Notes under the pieces: generated by a model
What the model was told of the DNA's origin: nothing
The model's input: the letters and a program-made list of their open reading frames with translations, nothing else
The model's database searches: none
Source of the DNA: Bartonella queenslandensis
GTDB lineage: Bacteria > Pseudomonadota > Alphaproteobacteria > Rhizobiales > Rhizobiaceae
DNA: 64,000 bases
Assembly: GCF_018155095.1 (NCBI RefSeq)
Contig: NZ_NAAI01000002.1
Location: forward strand, 1 to 64,000
Reading direction: 5' to 3'
Part shown: in pieces, positions 37,565 to 49,226 of the stretch
Position numbering within the stretch: the first letter of the stretch is position 1
Layout of the letters: each line of letters begins with the position of its first letter
Program-made: the position numbers and the translations under genes

Positions 37565-37639
37565 ATGCGGCGGATAAACCGTCTAATTGCCGTACTTTAT
37601 GCGGTGATTATCTTGGCCTTGACACAACTAGGCTCTTGA
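37565..37639 (+). CDS. Possible 24-residue hydrophobic peptide
   Basis: ATG 37565 to TGA 37639 encodes MRRINRLIAVLYAVIILALT plus LGS: a basic start and one membrane-spanning segment, like small type I toxins or leader peptides. No ribosome site is visible, so it is only a candidate. Confidence 0.3.
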   Translation: MRRINRLIAVLYAVIILALTQLGS

Positions 37640-38248
37640 TACGACGTAGCACAAGATCCTGTAGTTAAAGGAAGGAGGCTTTTGTTCAAAATCCGGGCGG
37701 TGGACGTAGCACTTAAACCGTGAGTAGCGGTTTCCAATGAAAGCAAAGGCGTATGGATTCTTTTTGAACTATTGTACTAACTTATTTGCTCATGGTCTCA
37801 CCGCAATGCAAAGGGAACTTGATCAACAGTGCGTATTGCAACAAAGAAACGCTTTATAGTTGTTTTTAAAGGGCTTTTTCATTAGATTATAGAGAGCGCT
37901 ATCGCAAATTTGTTGCTTTGGGTGTCAATATACTGCCAAGCTTAACTAAATAATATTATTAAAATGTCTTTAATCGCAGCTTGTCCGTAGATTTTATGTA
38001 TTTTGGCTTGAGTTTTGTACCAATCTATTTTTCAAAATATTTTAAAAGAATTCATAAAAGATCTTCAAAACCTTTCAAATTCCTTTATCATTGTTGCTCA
38101 TAAATTCTCATTTTTACAGTTTTTGCACCTTTTTTGATTCTCTATCACAAAAATTCAATTCAACAATAAAGAAGAACATAGTAAAATTAAAGGGTTATCT
38201 ATATTTTCCTCTGATTTTATATTTGCTTAATTAGTACAGAACTTATCA
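37640..38248. other. Intergenic stretch between R-M genes and pgi
   Basis: No gene. GACGTAGCAC occurs twice (near 37642 and 37703); AAACCG-N7-CGGTTT forms a short hairpin near 37,713. TTCAAAA/TTCAAAT motifs near 38,065 resemble the array at 10966. It marks the change from accessory to core sequence. Confidence 0.5.
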
Positions 38249-39925
38249 TCAAATCACATTTATTTTTGTACGTCTTGTCTCAATATGTTCGAGCAACCCT
38301 AATGTCGAACTATCGCGATTATCCGCTTTACTTTCTCCACGAAGAATTGGTAATAACTCGTTTGCTAATTCTTTACCAAGTTCAACACCCCATTGATCAA
38401 ATGAATTAATATTCATTAAAATCCCTTCAACAAAAATACGATGCTCATAAAGTGCAATGAGACGACCGAGTGCAAAAGGCGTTAATAAATCTTGAACCAA
38501 CGTAATGCTTGGACGGTTTCCTTTAAAACTTCTATGAAGTGCTAAATGATCTGCTTCACGTTCATCAACGCCATTTTTTATCAAGATATGCCGAGCATCT
38601 TCAATACTACGGCCCTTCATCAAGGCTTTTGATTGTGCTAAACCGTTTGCGAGCAATATCTCATACATAGAATGTAAATTTTTCTCATGCCCTTTTATAA
38701 ATAAAATAAATTCTACAGGAATAACATCTGTTCCTTGATGCAGAAGCTGAAAAAAAGCATGTTGACTATTTGTTCCTGAATCACCCCAAACGATCGGGCC
38801 ACTTGAAAAATTTAATGGTTTTCCATCCAGCGAGACTTGCTTCCCATTTGATTCCATATCAAGCTGTTGTAAATAAGCTGGAAAATGTATTAAGCGCTGT
38901 GCATAGGGAATGATAGAACGTGATGAATAACCACAAATAACACGATGCCAGAACCCTAAAAGAGCAAATCGAATAGGAATATTTTTATGCAAAGGCATGG
39001 TTTTAAAATGTTGGTCCATTTGCAAAGCACCATTGAGAAATTGGCGAAAATTTCGCCCCCCTATTGCAAACATAACAACAAGCCCAATGGCGGACCAAAT
39101 TGAATAACGTCCTCCAACCCAATTCCAAAATTTAAAAACTCTGGTCGAATCTATGCCAAATTCTACGACTTGATCAAGCGCACTCGAAACAGCAACAAAA
39201 TGCGTGTCAATAGCTTCTTCCCCTAAATGTGAACAAATCCACTGACGTGCAACTTGAGCATTTACCATTGTTTCAGTCGTTGTAAAAGTTTTAGAAGCAA
39301 TGACAAAAAGCGTTGTTGCTGGATTCAAAATAGAGAGAGTATCAGAAATATGGGCACTGTCAGCGTTAGAAACAAAATGACAACGTGGACCATCATGATA
39401 AGGTTTTAAAGCATATGTGACCATTGCTGGACCAAGATCAGAGCCCCCAATACCAATATTGACAATATCACTTATTCTCTCGCCACTGCTTCCCTTATAG
39501 CTGCCATCACGTACCTTTTCAGAAAATCGTTCCATATCTTCAAGAACGTCTTGAATATCGGGAATAAGATTATGACCATCCAACATGAAAATTTCGTCAG
39601 CAGGTAAACGTAATGCAATATGAAGAACGGAGCGTTTTTCCGTTGTATTAATCGCCTGACCAGAAAACATCGCATCACGCCGGCCTAATACATCTGCTGC
39701 GACAGCTAAATCATCTAAAAGTTGCAATGTTTTAAATGTTACACCACATTTTGAAAAATCGAAAAGAAGATCATCAAGCCTAAGAGAAAAATGGGAAAAA
39801 CGCTGGTCATCCTCTAAAAAATGCTGACGAATATCATAAACCCCATCCTTTGCAGCATGCCTGTTTAAAGCTCTCAATGCAGCTTCAAAAGCCTTTTCAT
39901 TTCGAATCGAAAAGCCATCTCCCAT
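38249..39925 (-). CDS. pgi: Glucose-6-phosphate isomerase
   Basis: 558 residues, normal length. Interconverts glucose-6-phosphate and fructose-6-phosphate in the cytoplasm. Family signatures are present: NIGIGGSDLGPAMVTYAL, KTFTTTETMVNA, VFKFWNWVGGRYSIWSAIGL and the second signature GIVWGDSGTNSQHAFFQLLHQ-like block (PIVWGDSGTNSQHAFFQLL). Single gene, minus strand; no close partner. Intact. Confidence 0.96.
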   Translation of the reverse strand: MGDGFSIRNEKAFEAALRALNRHAAKDGVYDIRQHFLEDDQRFSHFSLRLDDLLFDFSKCGVTFKTLQLLDDLAVAADVLGRRDAMFSGQAINTTEKRSVLHIALRLPADEIFMLDGHNLIPDIQDVLEDMERFSEKVRDGSYKGSSGERISDIVNIGIGGSDLGPAMVTYALKPYHDGPRCHFVSNADSAHISDTLSILNPATTLFVIASKTFTTTETMVNAQVARQWICSHLGEEAIDTHFVAVSSALDQVVEFGIDSTRVFKFWNWVGGRYSIWSAIGLVVMFAIGGRNFRQFLNGALQMDQHFKTMPLHKNIPIRFALLGFWHRVICGYSSRSIIPYAQRLIHFPAYLQQLDMESNGKQVSLDGKPLNFSSGPIVWGDSGTNSQHAFFQLLHQGTDVIPVEFILFIKGHEKNLHSMYEILLANGLAQSKALMKGRSIEDARHILIKNGVDEREADHLALHRSFKGNRPSITLVQDLLTPFALGRLIALYEHRIFVEGILMNINSFDQWGVELGKELANELLPILRGESKADNRDSSTLGLLEHIETRRTKINVI

Positions 39926-40114
39926 AAACTTATCCTATACGGTTATTGATAATGAAATCTATGCACAAACAATAACAAAGCAGAAAACGTTTTCTTGATT
40001 GCTCGCTCTTTTCACTGCTCATATAAAGAATGAAGGAATATAAAAGTAGAACATAAAATCCGAAAATGATATTTTTTACAAGAATAAAATTTCAAATCCT
40101 TTCTACTCGATACA

Positions 40115-43100
40115 TTATTTAGCTTGATTGAGTTCTTTTATTAAGCGCAAATCTTCTTCTGCTTTTGATCTTATAAAACGCCCCCAAAAAAGATAAACAA
40201 CCGGCGTAACGTAAAGCGTAAAAATAGTGGCTAAACCTAAACCACCAACGATAACCCAACCTAAAGCTATACGCGCTTCCGCACCAGCACCTTTGGCTAA
40301 AACCAAAGGAATCCCCCCTAAAATGGCACAAATCATTGTCATACAAACTGGACGAAGGCGAATGTTTGCTGCTTCTTCTATAGCTTCACGCACGCTTCTT
40401 CCCTGATCACGTAATTGATCTGCAAATTCAACAATGAGAATACCATTTTTTGCCATGATGCCAATTAACAAAATTAATCCAATTTGACTGTAAATATTAA
40501 GACTCACACCACTTAGTAGCATAGCAATGATAGCACAACCTATTCCCAATGGGACAGTGGCCATGATAATGAATCCTGAAATAAAGCTTTCAAACTGAGC
40601 AGCTAAAATCAACAAAATAATCAAAAAGGCAATACCAAAAACAATCATAAAATTGGAAGATGTTTCATTAAGTGTTTCAGCTTCCCCTAAAGGAACCACG
40701 TAGGTTCCTTTCGATAACAAAGGAGATGCAATTTTCTGTACCGTTTGATAAGCATTCCCTAAAGTGATATCTGGAGCAAGATTTGCGCTTAAAATGACAG
40801 CACTCATGCGTTTTTCCCGTTTTAATTGGGGGGCGATAGCTTTTTCATGCAAACGCGCAATAACCGATAAAGGAACATACCGATTGTCTTTGGTCTTTAA
40901 AAAAATATTTTCTAAATCACTAGGACTCTTCATAGAATTTTTACGCGATATTAGTTTAACATCGTAAGAGTTGATCATCTACGTTAATAGAACCAATCTT
41001 TTTACCATCCAACATTGCTTGTAATGTATCGCCCAAATTGGTGATATCAATCCCTAAATCGGAGGCTTTTTTTCGATTGATTTCAATAAAAAATTGCGGT
41101 TGTGTGGCATCAACAGTAAGACGTGGGCGAATAAAACGCGGATCAGCTTGGAGAGCACGTACCAACTTATCAGCAATGGGTTGTAATGTTCCATAATCAT
41201 TGCCAAGAATTGCAAATTGTAATCCTTGCCCAGTTCCTCTCACACCCAGAGAATTTCCCTGCGCAGCAAAGACAAAAACTGCCGGAAACTGTCTAACCTT
41301 TGCATTAACATCTTTTACGATTTCTTGCTGACTGCGTAAACGTTTATCCCAAGATGAAAGCAATAAAACCAAAAAAGCAGTATTGGGTGAACCACTAATA
41401 CCCGCGATAGAGTAACTATTAGCAATCTCACCCGCATCACGTAATGGCTGTAGACTTTCTTCAATTTTCTCTACCTGCTCGTTCAAATATTGTGTTGAAA
41501 TACCTTGTGGTCCATTAATAACCAAAAAGATAAGAGCTCTGTCTTCTGCTGGCGTTAATTCTTGTTGCAACTTCGTATAGCCTCCAATGCAAAGAGCAGC
41601 AAAAACAAGTGAAGTAAAAACAACAGTCCAAGGCTTTTCTAAACACTTATGCAAACTGTAAGTATATATCTTATGAAAAAAAGTCCCTAATTTATATAAA
41701 AAAGCAAAATGATGGGACTTTTTCTCTTTCTCCTCAATATGTTCTTTGAGAAAACGTGAAGCCAACATAGGACAAAGCGTTAAAGCAACGATTGAAGAAA
41801 GCAAAATAGAAATTGCCAAGACAAAACCAAATTCTCTAAAAAGTCCTCCCACTTGTCCAGGAAGAAAGGAGATAGGGACAAATACAGCCACTAACGTCAA
41901 TGTTGTTGCAACAACGGCAAAAAATACTTCACGGGTACCCAACACTGCTGCGGCTCTAGACCCTATCCCCATATTGCGCCACCGAACAATATTCTCAAGA
42001 ACTACAATAGCATCATCCACAACAAGCCCTGTTGCTAAAACAAGTCCTAAAAATGTGAGAATATTCAATGAAAATCCTACAAGATAAATAGCTGCAATGG
42101 TACCAATCAAAGCAACAGGAAGAGATACTGCAGGTATCAGCGTTACACGAATGTCTCTGAGAAAAAGAAAAATAACCAAGATAACACTCAAAATAGCAAT
42201 AACCAATGCCACTTCAACCTCATGAAGGGCGCTTTTAATAAAAATTGCATCGTCACTAATAACGTCTATATGTACAGAAGAAGGAACGACACTTTTAAGA
42301 TTATCAACAACGGCTCTCACGCCTTCAGAAATATTAAGGGTGTTGGATTGTGCTTTACGCACAATCCCTAATCCAATACCGGCCTTTCCGTTGATACGAA
42401 GAATAACCGTTTCTATATCTGGCGATAAAGTAACATGTGCAACATCACCAAGATGTACATGAGGCTTTAAAACAACCTGTTCAAAAGATTCTGGTGTTGT
42501 TAAACGTGCCGTAGCACGCACAACTAAATTTTGTTTAGAATTGCGTAATGATCCTACTGGCACATCCGTTGTCATATCAGCAAGAACACGTGAAATATCT
42601 GCTACAGTTAATCCATAACTTGCAAGTTTTGCTTGATCTATATCAATCTGAAAAATCTTTGTGCGAGCACTATCGACCTGTACATCACCAACACCATCAA
42701 CAGCAGAAATTGCATCAACAATCTGATCGTCTACAACTGTTGTTAAATCATCAACACTCATTGTTGGTGACGTCACAACCAAATACATCATGGCAGCCGC
42801 ATTCGAATCTGCTTTAATAATCAAAGGCGAATCTGCATTTTTGGGTAAAGAATAAGCAATGCGAGACAGAGCATCACGAATATCAGATGCCGCAACATTC
42901 AAATCAACACCGACATTAAAATTAATCTGCACACGAGAACGCCCAAAAGAAGATGTTGAAGAAATCGTCTTAACACCTGAAACACGAGAAACAGCATCTT
43001 CTATAATTTTTGTAACTTCACGATCAATTGTTTCTGCCGAAGCACCAGAAAACACCGTTACAATCGTTGTTACGGGAGTATCAACATCGGGTAATTCTCT

Positions 43101-43250
43101 TATATCAACATTCAACCATGCTGCAAATCCTGCAATGATGATCATAGCATTTAAAACAAAAGTAAAAACCGGTCTGCGAATAAATAAGGCAATGAGACCA
43201 CCTTGCTCCACCTGTGACATAGGCTGTTTTGTGCTCAATTCTTGGCTCAT
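40115..43250 (-). pseudogene. RND-family efflux permease (AcrB-like), one frameshift
   Basis: Inner-membrane proton-driven drug efflux pump. The first 764 codons (43250 to 40956) cover TM1 (FIRRPVFTFVLNAMIIIAGF), the periplasmic porter domain, GLVVDDAIVVLEN in TM4 with the paired Asp for proton transfer, and half of the second porter domain, ending GSINVDDQLLRC. The remaining ~280 codons continue in another frame from ~40970 (SYDVKLISRKNS...) with the C-terminal helices (GIMAKNGILIVEF). CAACTCTTAC in place of expected CAATCTTAC suggests one inserted C. Would make ~1,040 residues if repaired. Confidence 0.88.
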
Positions 43251-43282
43251 TGTATATCCGCTCCATAAACCGCTGATAATTA

Positions 43283-44386
43283 CTATTGATGAGACTTTGG
43301 ATCATCAATCGTTACTTTACTTCCTGAATAAAGCATTTGTACTCCCTGAATGACAACTTGATCACCCTTTTCTAGGGGAGCTTTTACGAAAACTTGATCC
43401 GCTTTATGTTGAATAATTGATACGGGAATAGACTCTACTTTTCCTTCTCTCACACGCCAAACAAATGATCCTTTACTGTTCCATTGAACCGCAAGAGGAT
43501 TAACGACAGGGAAAGAACCACCATGAAATTGCAAGGCAATAGAAAAGGACATGCCAGACATGAGTGTATCTTTTTCATTATTGATTTCAACCTGAGCATG
43601 AAGTGTGCGACTTTCTGGGTCAATGACATTATCAATCGCGTAAATATGACCGATAAAAGATTTATCTGGCTGCGCGGTTAATGTTGCCGTTACCTCATCT
43701 CCCTTACGGATCTGTGATGCATATCGTTCAGGGACCCATATATCGACCAAAATACGTTCTCTATTCTCAATACGCCCTATTACAGTATTAAGGGTTACGT
43801 TATTCCCCGTATCAACGGGTAAAATACCGACAACTCCAGAAATCGGTGCACGAATTGTTCGCCGATCGAGGTCTACCTCAGCATTACGCAAAACTAGATT
43901 TGCGTTATCCAACTCTAAACGCGCTGTAATTTCTTGAACTTCCGTTGCTGTATTGCTGGCACGTAATTTAAGAATGCGTGAAAGCGTTAACGCATTATTA
44001 TCACGTTGTACTTTTGCTTTTGCGGCCGCTATTTCCTCCTTTTTAGAATCAAGCTTTGCAATCGCATCACCTACTTGTACTTTTGTACCAGCAGACACAA
44101 AAAGCTTATCAATAACACCTGATGATAAAGGGGTTAAATCTACTTCAGTAAGAGCTTGTCCACTCCCTAAAACGTTAAGCTGTTCATAAAAATCTTGAAC
44201 TTTTACTAGATCAACGACAACATTTGTCGGTGGTCTTCCCATTTTTTCCTTTGAATCTTTATATGATATACTTGTTTTATCCACTGTAGAGATGGGTTTT
44301 TCTGCACTCTGTTTTCCAGCCCAATAAGTAACCGTTAAAACAACAATTAAAAACACCAATGGAAAGATCTTTTTTAATAACGCCAT
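43283..44386 (-). CDS. Membrane fusion protein of RND efflux (AcrA-like)
   Basis: 367 residues. N-terminal membrane anchor (LLKKIFPLVFLIVVLTVTYWAG), then lipoyl-type half (TEVDLTPLSSGVIDKLFVSAGTKVQVGDAIAKLD), coiled-coil hairpin (AAAKAKVQRDNNALTLSRILKL...VQEITARLELDNANLVLRNAEVDL), second lipoyl half (TIRAPISGVVGILPVDTGNNV) and beta-barrel. Bridges the permease to an outer-membrane channel. Stops 33 bases before the permease start, so one operon; the permease is broken. Confidence 0.92.
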   Translation of the reverse strand: MALLKKIFPLVFLIVVLTVTYWAGKQSAEKPISTVDKTSISYKDSKEKMGRPPTNVVVDLVKVQDFYEQLNVLGSGQALTEVDLTPLSSGVIDKLFVSAGTKVQVGDAIAKLDSKKEEIAAAKAKVQRDNNALTLSRILKLRASNTATEVQEITARLELDNANLVLRNAEVDLDRRTIRAPISGVVGILPVDTGNNVTLNTVIGRIENRERILVDIWVPERYASQIRKGDEVTATLTAQPDKSFIGHIYAIDNVIDPESRTLHAQVEINNEKDTLMSGMSFSIALQFHGGSFPVVNPLAVQWNSKGSFVWRVREGKVESIPVSIIQHKADQVFVKAPLEKGDQVVIQGVQMLYSGSKVTIDDPKSHQ

Positions 44387-44754
44387 ACATCCACCTTTGC
44401 TGTGTCATGTTTATCTGAAATGGTTTTCAACGGTAATATCGGCGTTTTACAAAAAAACCAAACAGCAGGTATATATCTTACCCCCCACCGCAAAAAACAT
44501 ATATCATCTCTGGCTGACTATCGTTCATAGATGAAAACATCAAGTTAACTATCGTTCATATTGCGTGGCAGGGTCACAACAAGAAAATGACCTTCTCAAA
44601 AATCTAACCGAAACCATAATATATGATAACCTTTTTTTAATATCTCATAAAAAAAAGAGATTTTTTTTATTACAATCCAAGTTTTACTTGCATTTCTTTA
44701 ATGAAACGATTAGGAACCCTTGTGTCTTAGACAATGTAGAAAATCAAAATGTGT
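44387..44754. other. Intergenic region upstream of efflux operon and tRNA
   Basis: No gene. Contains the two 13-base direct repeats listed separately and AT-rich sequence that should carry the efflux promoter (minus strand) and the tRNA promoter (plus strand). Confidence 0.5.
44517..44560 (+). repeat. Two ACTATCGTTCATA direct repeats
   Basis: Exact 13-base copies at 44517-44529 and 44548-44560, 31 bases (three helical turns) apart, about 130-175 bases upstream of the efflux operon start. They could be regulator binding sites, for example of a TetR-type efflux repressor encoded elsewhere. Confidence 0.5.
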
Positions 44755-44831
44755 GCACCCGTAGCTCAGCTGGATAGAGCACCAGACTACGAATCTGGGG
44801 GTCAGGAGTTCGAATCTCTTCGGGTGCGCCA
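44755..44831 (+). tRNA. tRNA-Arg (ACG)
   Basis: 77 nucleotides including an encoded CCA. Acceptor stem GCACCCG/CGGGTGC, D-loop GCTCAGCTGGATAGAGC, anticodon stem-loop CCAGA-CTACGAA-TCTGG with anticodon ACG, T-arm with TTCGAAT. The ACG anticodon is normally edited to ICG and reads CGU/CGC/CGA. No integrase or att repeat is seen at its 3' end. Confidence 0.97.
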
Positions 44832-45539
44832 TCTATCAGTAATATCTTACTCATATTTAGACTCCCTGAATTCTTTTTATGTGATTTATTTTTTGCTTAT
44901 CTCTGATCTTTTTATGGTTTTTTATTCCATTTTATTGTGAGTCGTTTTTTAGCGATAACTGTAGCGATCGCGTGAGTTTGGGTGTTGATGCTTTCTTTTT
45001 CTCAATCTATACGCTTGTTTTTGATCTCTTCTGGATTATACTTTTTAATCAGTTGGATAATTTTTACGTGCTTGTTTTTCTTTTCCATTAATGGATATTT
45101 TCGAATATTTCATTTTTATCCACCCTATCTTAAGAGAGACTTTAGGTGTGCCCCCCAAAATTGTGGTTTATCGCTCTCTAAAGCTTTTTCAGTACGTGAT
45201 CCGAAATAACAAAGATGAGATATAAAAATCACATCAATATCGCTGTATCAAAAATCTTTAAATTAATTACTCAAAGACTTGCTTCTGATGTTCATCATTA
45301 GCTGATATTGAGAGTAATATTGCAGACTAGCTAAAAATTTACCGAAACTTAAAAAATAGAGATTTTTTTCCCAAAAAACGATTAAGAATTCTCTTGTAGT
45401 CCTTTAGCATTATCTCTTGCGTGCCATATCATTGATCTCTATGATATCGTATACTTTCTAGTCTTTATGGATTCTTCTTATTAATCCATAGAGGACAGAT
45501 CCCTAGCATTAATAAAAGCTCAATTTAGAGAATTTTTCC
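44832..45539. other. Non-coding region before fhs
   Basis: About 700 AT-rich bases without a convincing gene. ATATCAT-N8-ATGATAT (45426-45447) is a small palindrome ~95 bases before fhs that could be an operator. Nothing else recognised. Confidence 0.5.
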
Positions 45540-47213
45540 ATGCACAAAACAGATATTGAAATTGCTCGCACTGCTAAAAAGAAGCATATTACTGAAATTG
45601 CACAAAAAATTGGTATCTCACATGAAAATCTCATTCCCTATGGTCATGATAAAGCTAAAATTTCTTCTACATACATAAAATCACTCAATAAAAATCCAGA
45701 TGGTAAACTTATCCTTGTTACGGCTATCAATCCCACACCTGCTGGAGAAGGAAAAACAACAACAACAGTTGGACTGAGTGATGCTCTTAATCTCATTGGC
45801 AAAAAAACAATAGCCACTTTGAGAGAACCGTCTTTAGGCCCTTGTTTTGGTGTCAAAGGTGGTGCAGCTGGTGGTGGTTATGCGCAAGTCGTCCCAATGG
45901 ATGACCTTAATTTACATTTTACCGGTGATTTTCATGCTATTACAGCAGCCCATAATCTTCTTGCCGCAATGATCGATAATCATATCTATTGGGGGAATAC
46001 TCTAAACATTGATCCACGTCGCATTGTTTGGAAGCGTGTTCTTGATATGAATGACCGTGCATTGCGCGATATCGTTATTTCATTAGGGGGCATAACAAAT
46101 GGTTTTCCACGCCAAACAGGTTTTGATATTACTGTTGCATCAGAAATTATGGCACTTCTTTGTCTTGCTGAAAATTTAGAAAACCTTACACAAAGACTCA
46201 AAAAAATTATTGTTGCCTATCGTCATGATAAAACTCCCGTAACAGTGGCTGATCTCAATGCAGAAGGCGCAATGGCAGTTCTTCTCAAAGATGCCATACA
46301 ACCCAACCTTGTACAAACAATTGAAAATAATCCTGTTCTCGTTCATGGAGGACCTTTTGCCAATATTGCGCATGGTTGCAACTCAGTTATAGCAACAAAA
46401 ACCGCTTTAAAACTGGCTGATTATGTTGTCACAGAAGCAGGATTTGGAGCCGATCTTGGAGCAGAAAAGTTTTTCAATATTAAATGTCGGCAAACAGGTA
46501 TTGTCCCAAATGCAACAGTGATTGTCGCAACGATTCGTGCATTAAAAATGAATGGTGGTGTGGATAAAAATAACCTGACAGAAGAAAATATAACCGCTTT
46601 AGAAAAGGGAGCAGCTAATCTTATACGACATATCAAAAATATGGAGCTCTACGGTATCCCTTGTGTTGTAGCGATTAATCATTTTGACAGCGATAGCGAT
46701 GCTGAAATAAGAACATTACAGAAAATAGTTGCAACAACTGGACACAAAGCACTTATCTGTAAGCATTGGGAACAAGGTGGAAAAGGGACTATAGAACTTG
46801 CACAAGAACTCGTTGCCTTAATTGAAAAGCAAGATTCCAATTTTAAAGTTCTCTATCAAGATGATATTCCCCTCGTTCAAAAAATTAATTGTATTATAAC
46901 AAAGCTATACGGTGGGCGTGGCGCCATCATCTCAGCTTCTATTCTTAAACAACTTGAATCTTGGGAAAAAGAAGGTTTTGGCACCTACCCTATCTGTATG
47001 GCAAAAACACCTTATTCTTTTTCTGCTGATCCCAAGCAATATGGTGCTCCTGTTGATTTTGAAATTCCTGTACGAGAAGTTCGTCTCTGTGCGGGAGCTG
47101 GCTTTATCGTTGTCATTTGTGGAGATGTTATGACCATGCCCGGCTTACCGCATTATCCTGCCGCTGAAAAAATTCATCTTGATGAAAATGATCAAATACA
47201 AGGACTTTCATAA
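45540..47213 (+). CDS. fhs: Formate-tetrahydrofolate ligase
   Basis: 557 residues, normal length. ATP-dependent synthesis of 10-formyl-THF from formate, feeding one-carbon metabolism. Signatures: the P-loop [59 protein letters not shown], and C-terminal [28 protein letters not shown]. Single gene between tRNA-Arg and rpsU. Intact. Confidence 0.97.
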   Translation: MHKTDIEIARTAKKKHITEIAQKIGISHENLIPYGHDKAKISSTYIKSLNKNPDGKLILVTAINPTPAGEGKTTTTVGLSDALNLIGKKTIATLREPSLGPCFGVKGGAAGGGYAQVVPMDDLNLHFTGDFHAITAAHNLLAAMIDNHIYWGNTLNIDPRRIVWKRVLDMNDRALRDIVISLGGITNGFPRQTGFDITVASEIMALLCLAENLENLTQRLKKIIVAYRHDKTPVTVADLNAEGAMAVLLKDAIQPNLVQTIENNPVLVHGGPFANIAHGCNSVIATKTALKLADYVVTEAGFGADLGAEKFFNIKCRQTGIVPNATVIVATIRALKMNGGVDKNNLTEENITALEKGAANLIRHIKNMELYGIPCVVAINHFDSDSDAEIRTLQKIVATTGHKALICKHWEQGGKGTIELAQELVALIEKQDSNFKVLYQDDIPLVQKINCIITKLYGGRGAIISASILKQLESWEKEGFGTYPICMAKTPYSFSADPKQYGAPVDFEIPVREVRLCAGAGFIVVICGDVMTMPGLPHYPAAEKIHLDENDQIQGLS

Positions 47214-47382
47214 ATTTATAACCGTAAACTCTCTCTTCATTATAAAAAGAATAGAATTTTAAAAAAGCGATATAGACAAATATCTTATTTATATGATATA
47301 AATCTCTGTCCTTTTGAATTTACCTTTAAAAGGGCGGAAGTTTTTCCTATCATTTATGAAACTGAAAAAAGCAGGATAAATA

Positions 47383-47616
47383 GTGCAAGTACTCGTCCGT
47401 GATAATAATGTTGATCAAGCGCTCCGCGCGTTGAAAAAGAAGATGCAGCGTGAAGGTATCTTCCGTGAAATGAAAATGCGTAGTTATTATGAAAAGCCAT
47501 CTGAGAAGCGTGCTCGTGAAAAAGCTGAAGCTATTCGTCGTACACGTAAGCTTGCTCGTAAGCGTGCGCAAAGAGAAGGCTTTGTGAGTAATGGACGAAC
47601 TGTTGCGGTGAAGTGA
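47383..47616 (+). CDS. rpsU: 30S ribosomal protein S21
   Basis: 77 residues from a GTG with AGGA upstream. Typical S21: [51 protein letters not shown] and a basic C-terminal extension common in alphaproteobacteria. Helps initiation on 30S subunits. Intact. Confidence 0.97.
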   Translation: MQVLVRDNNVDQALRALKKKMQREGIFREMKMRSYYEKPSEKRAREKAEAIRRTRKLARKRAQREGFVSNGRTVAVK

Positions 47617-49226
47617 TATACTTTTGATGCATCATAGAATTGCATAAGCAATAGAGAATAAGTTATCAGAGAATTTTATCTTCATAGGCAGTTGCAATAG
47701 GTTGCTTATGCGTGTGGTTTTGCCTCGTATTTTAGTTATATGAACTAACATGTTAATTATCAGTGATGAAGTTTCTTGTCATAGGGATAGAGTTTACTTC
47801 ACTCTTATAATTTTCAAAATAGATAGCAAATGGCACTTTAGATATAAGCGACTTGTTCCTATGTAGGATGTGGATTGAGTGTAAGTGTTTTATTATCACT
47901 TTTTTTATGATTTTCCTCCTTCTTTATTATCTCTCAAATAGCTGTTTCTTATAGCAGGTTTTATGATAATTTTCTTTTTTGTCCTTAAATATTCTGAAGC
48001 TTGCAAAGATTTTAGATCAGATTACAAGATGCAAATGGCTATCACAATATGCGATTGTGTGTGAGGATATGAAAATACATAATCCTCTTTCCCTTCACTT
48101 ATGTAATGAAACGATATAATTTCATAACTCTTTATATCTCTTGATGCTATCCTTCCAAAAGATGAAGAATTTCAACCCCTACACTACAGATTCTTTTTTC
48201 TTGATGAATTTCTTCTACTCATCACTTATGTAATTGACTTTATAAGCGTATCGAATAAGCTCTTCTCTTTCATCAAGCTTTTTATACTGAATTGAAACAA
48301 AAGAAAATTGAAAATAAACAGAGAAAACGCTGTATTTTAATATGGGTATAGGTTCCTTATATTATCATTTTTAATGAAAATGTTTTTACAATTTAATAAC
48401 GATTTTAAATTGATAACTTATTGATTTATCATCATAAGTAATCGTTTTTCATATGAAGTAATAACTCTGAACAGTAAATTATTTCAACACATTCTTATAT
48501 TGAATCAATTAAGATTTTTTGCTTGTATACATCATAAGCGGTTTTTTTTCGCAACTAGAACAAAAATGTTTCTTATGAATGCTCTAAATAATAGGAAAAG
48601 CATAACATTGAGGACTATGAAATAAGATGATGGTACCATCTTAACACGGATGAGCACTATCATTGCATAAGAGCATAGTATAGCAAATTTCATGCATTGA
48701 ATTATCACGGAAAACTATTCTGTTGAAATGAGCCCTTCATATATCAATCGACTCTATAATGTTGCTCATTTTTTACGCTTAAATGCTTCATTCATAGTAT
48801 TATTTTGTACCATTCAAAACTATCTTCTCAAGCCACACTATAATCCGTTTACTGAACAGTTTTCGTATTCATAATATGCATAACTATGCTTTTATTTCGA
48901 GACATCCCCTTGGAAAAAAGAGACAATATTTTAGCATTGAGCTCCTATAGAAAAACTGCCCCTACCACAATATACTTTACTGTTTTAATATCTTTCTCAC
49001 GCATACAGCGCGCTAAAAATCCAATATTTATTTACAGCTATCCCCTTATAAACACCATAAGTTCTAAGAAATTCAAACTTTTGTTTTCCTTATTTCTCTA
49101 TTCTCGTAACAATTTTTTCATTGTTTAGATCTCTTTAACGAGCGATATGGCATAATTTTTATTAGTCTCCAATCTTATCTTCCAGATTTTAAATGACCAA
49201 TATATGATGAAATAAAGGAGTTCAGT
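47617..49226. other. Long non-coding stretch
   Basis: About 1.6 kb, strongly AT-rich, with no frame that looks like a protein or has a ribosome site, and no RNA gene recognised. Probably eroded sequence; the promoter of the SH3 protein gene must lie at its end. Confidence 0.55.

Noticed and set aside
44755-44831. tRNA-Arg as integration site of a mobile element
   Set aside because: No integrase gene or repeat of its 3' end is visible nearby; flanking genes are core.
45000-45209. 75-codon frame before fhs
   Set aside because: Very hydrophobic low-complexity translation of AT-rich DNA, with no start signal.
48886-49128. 80-codon frame before the SH3-domain gene
   Set aside because: No ribosome site and composition of random AT-rich DNA.
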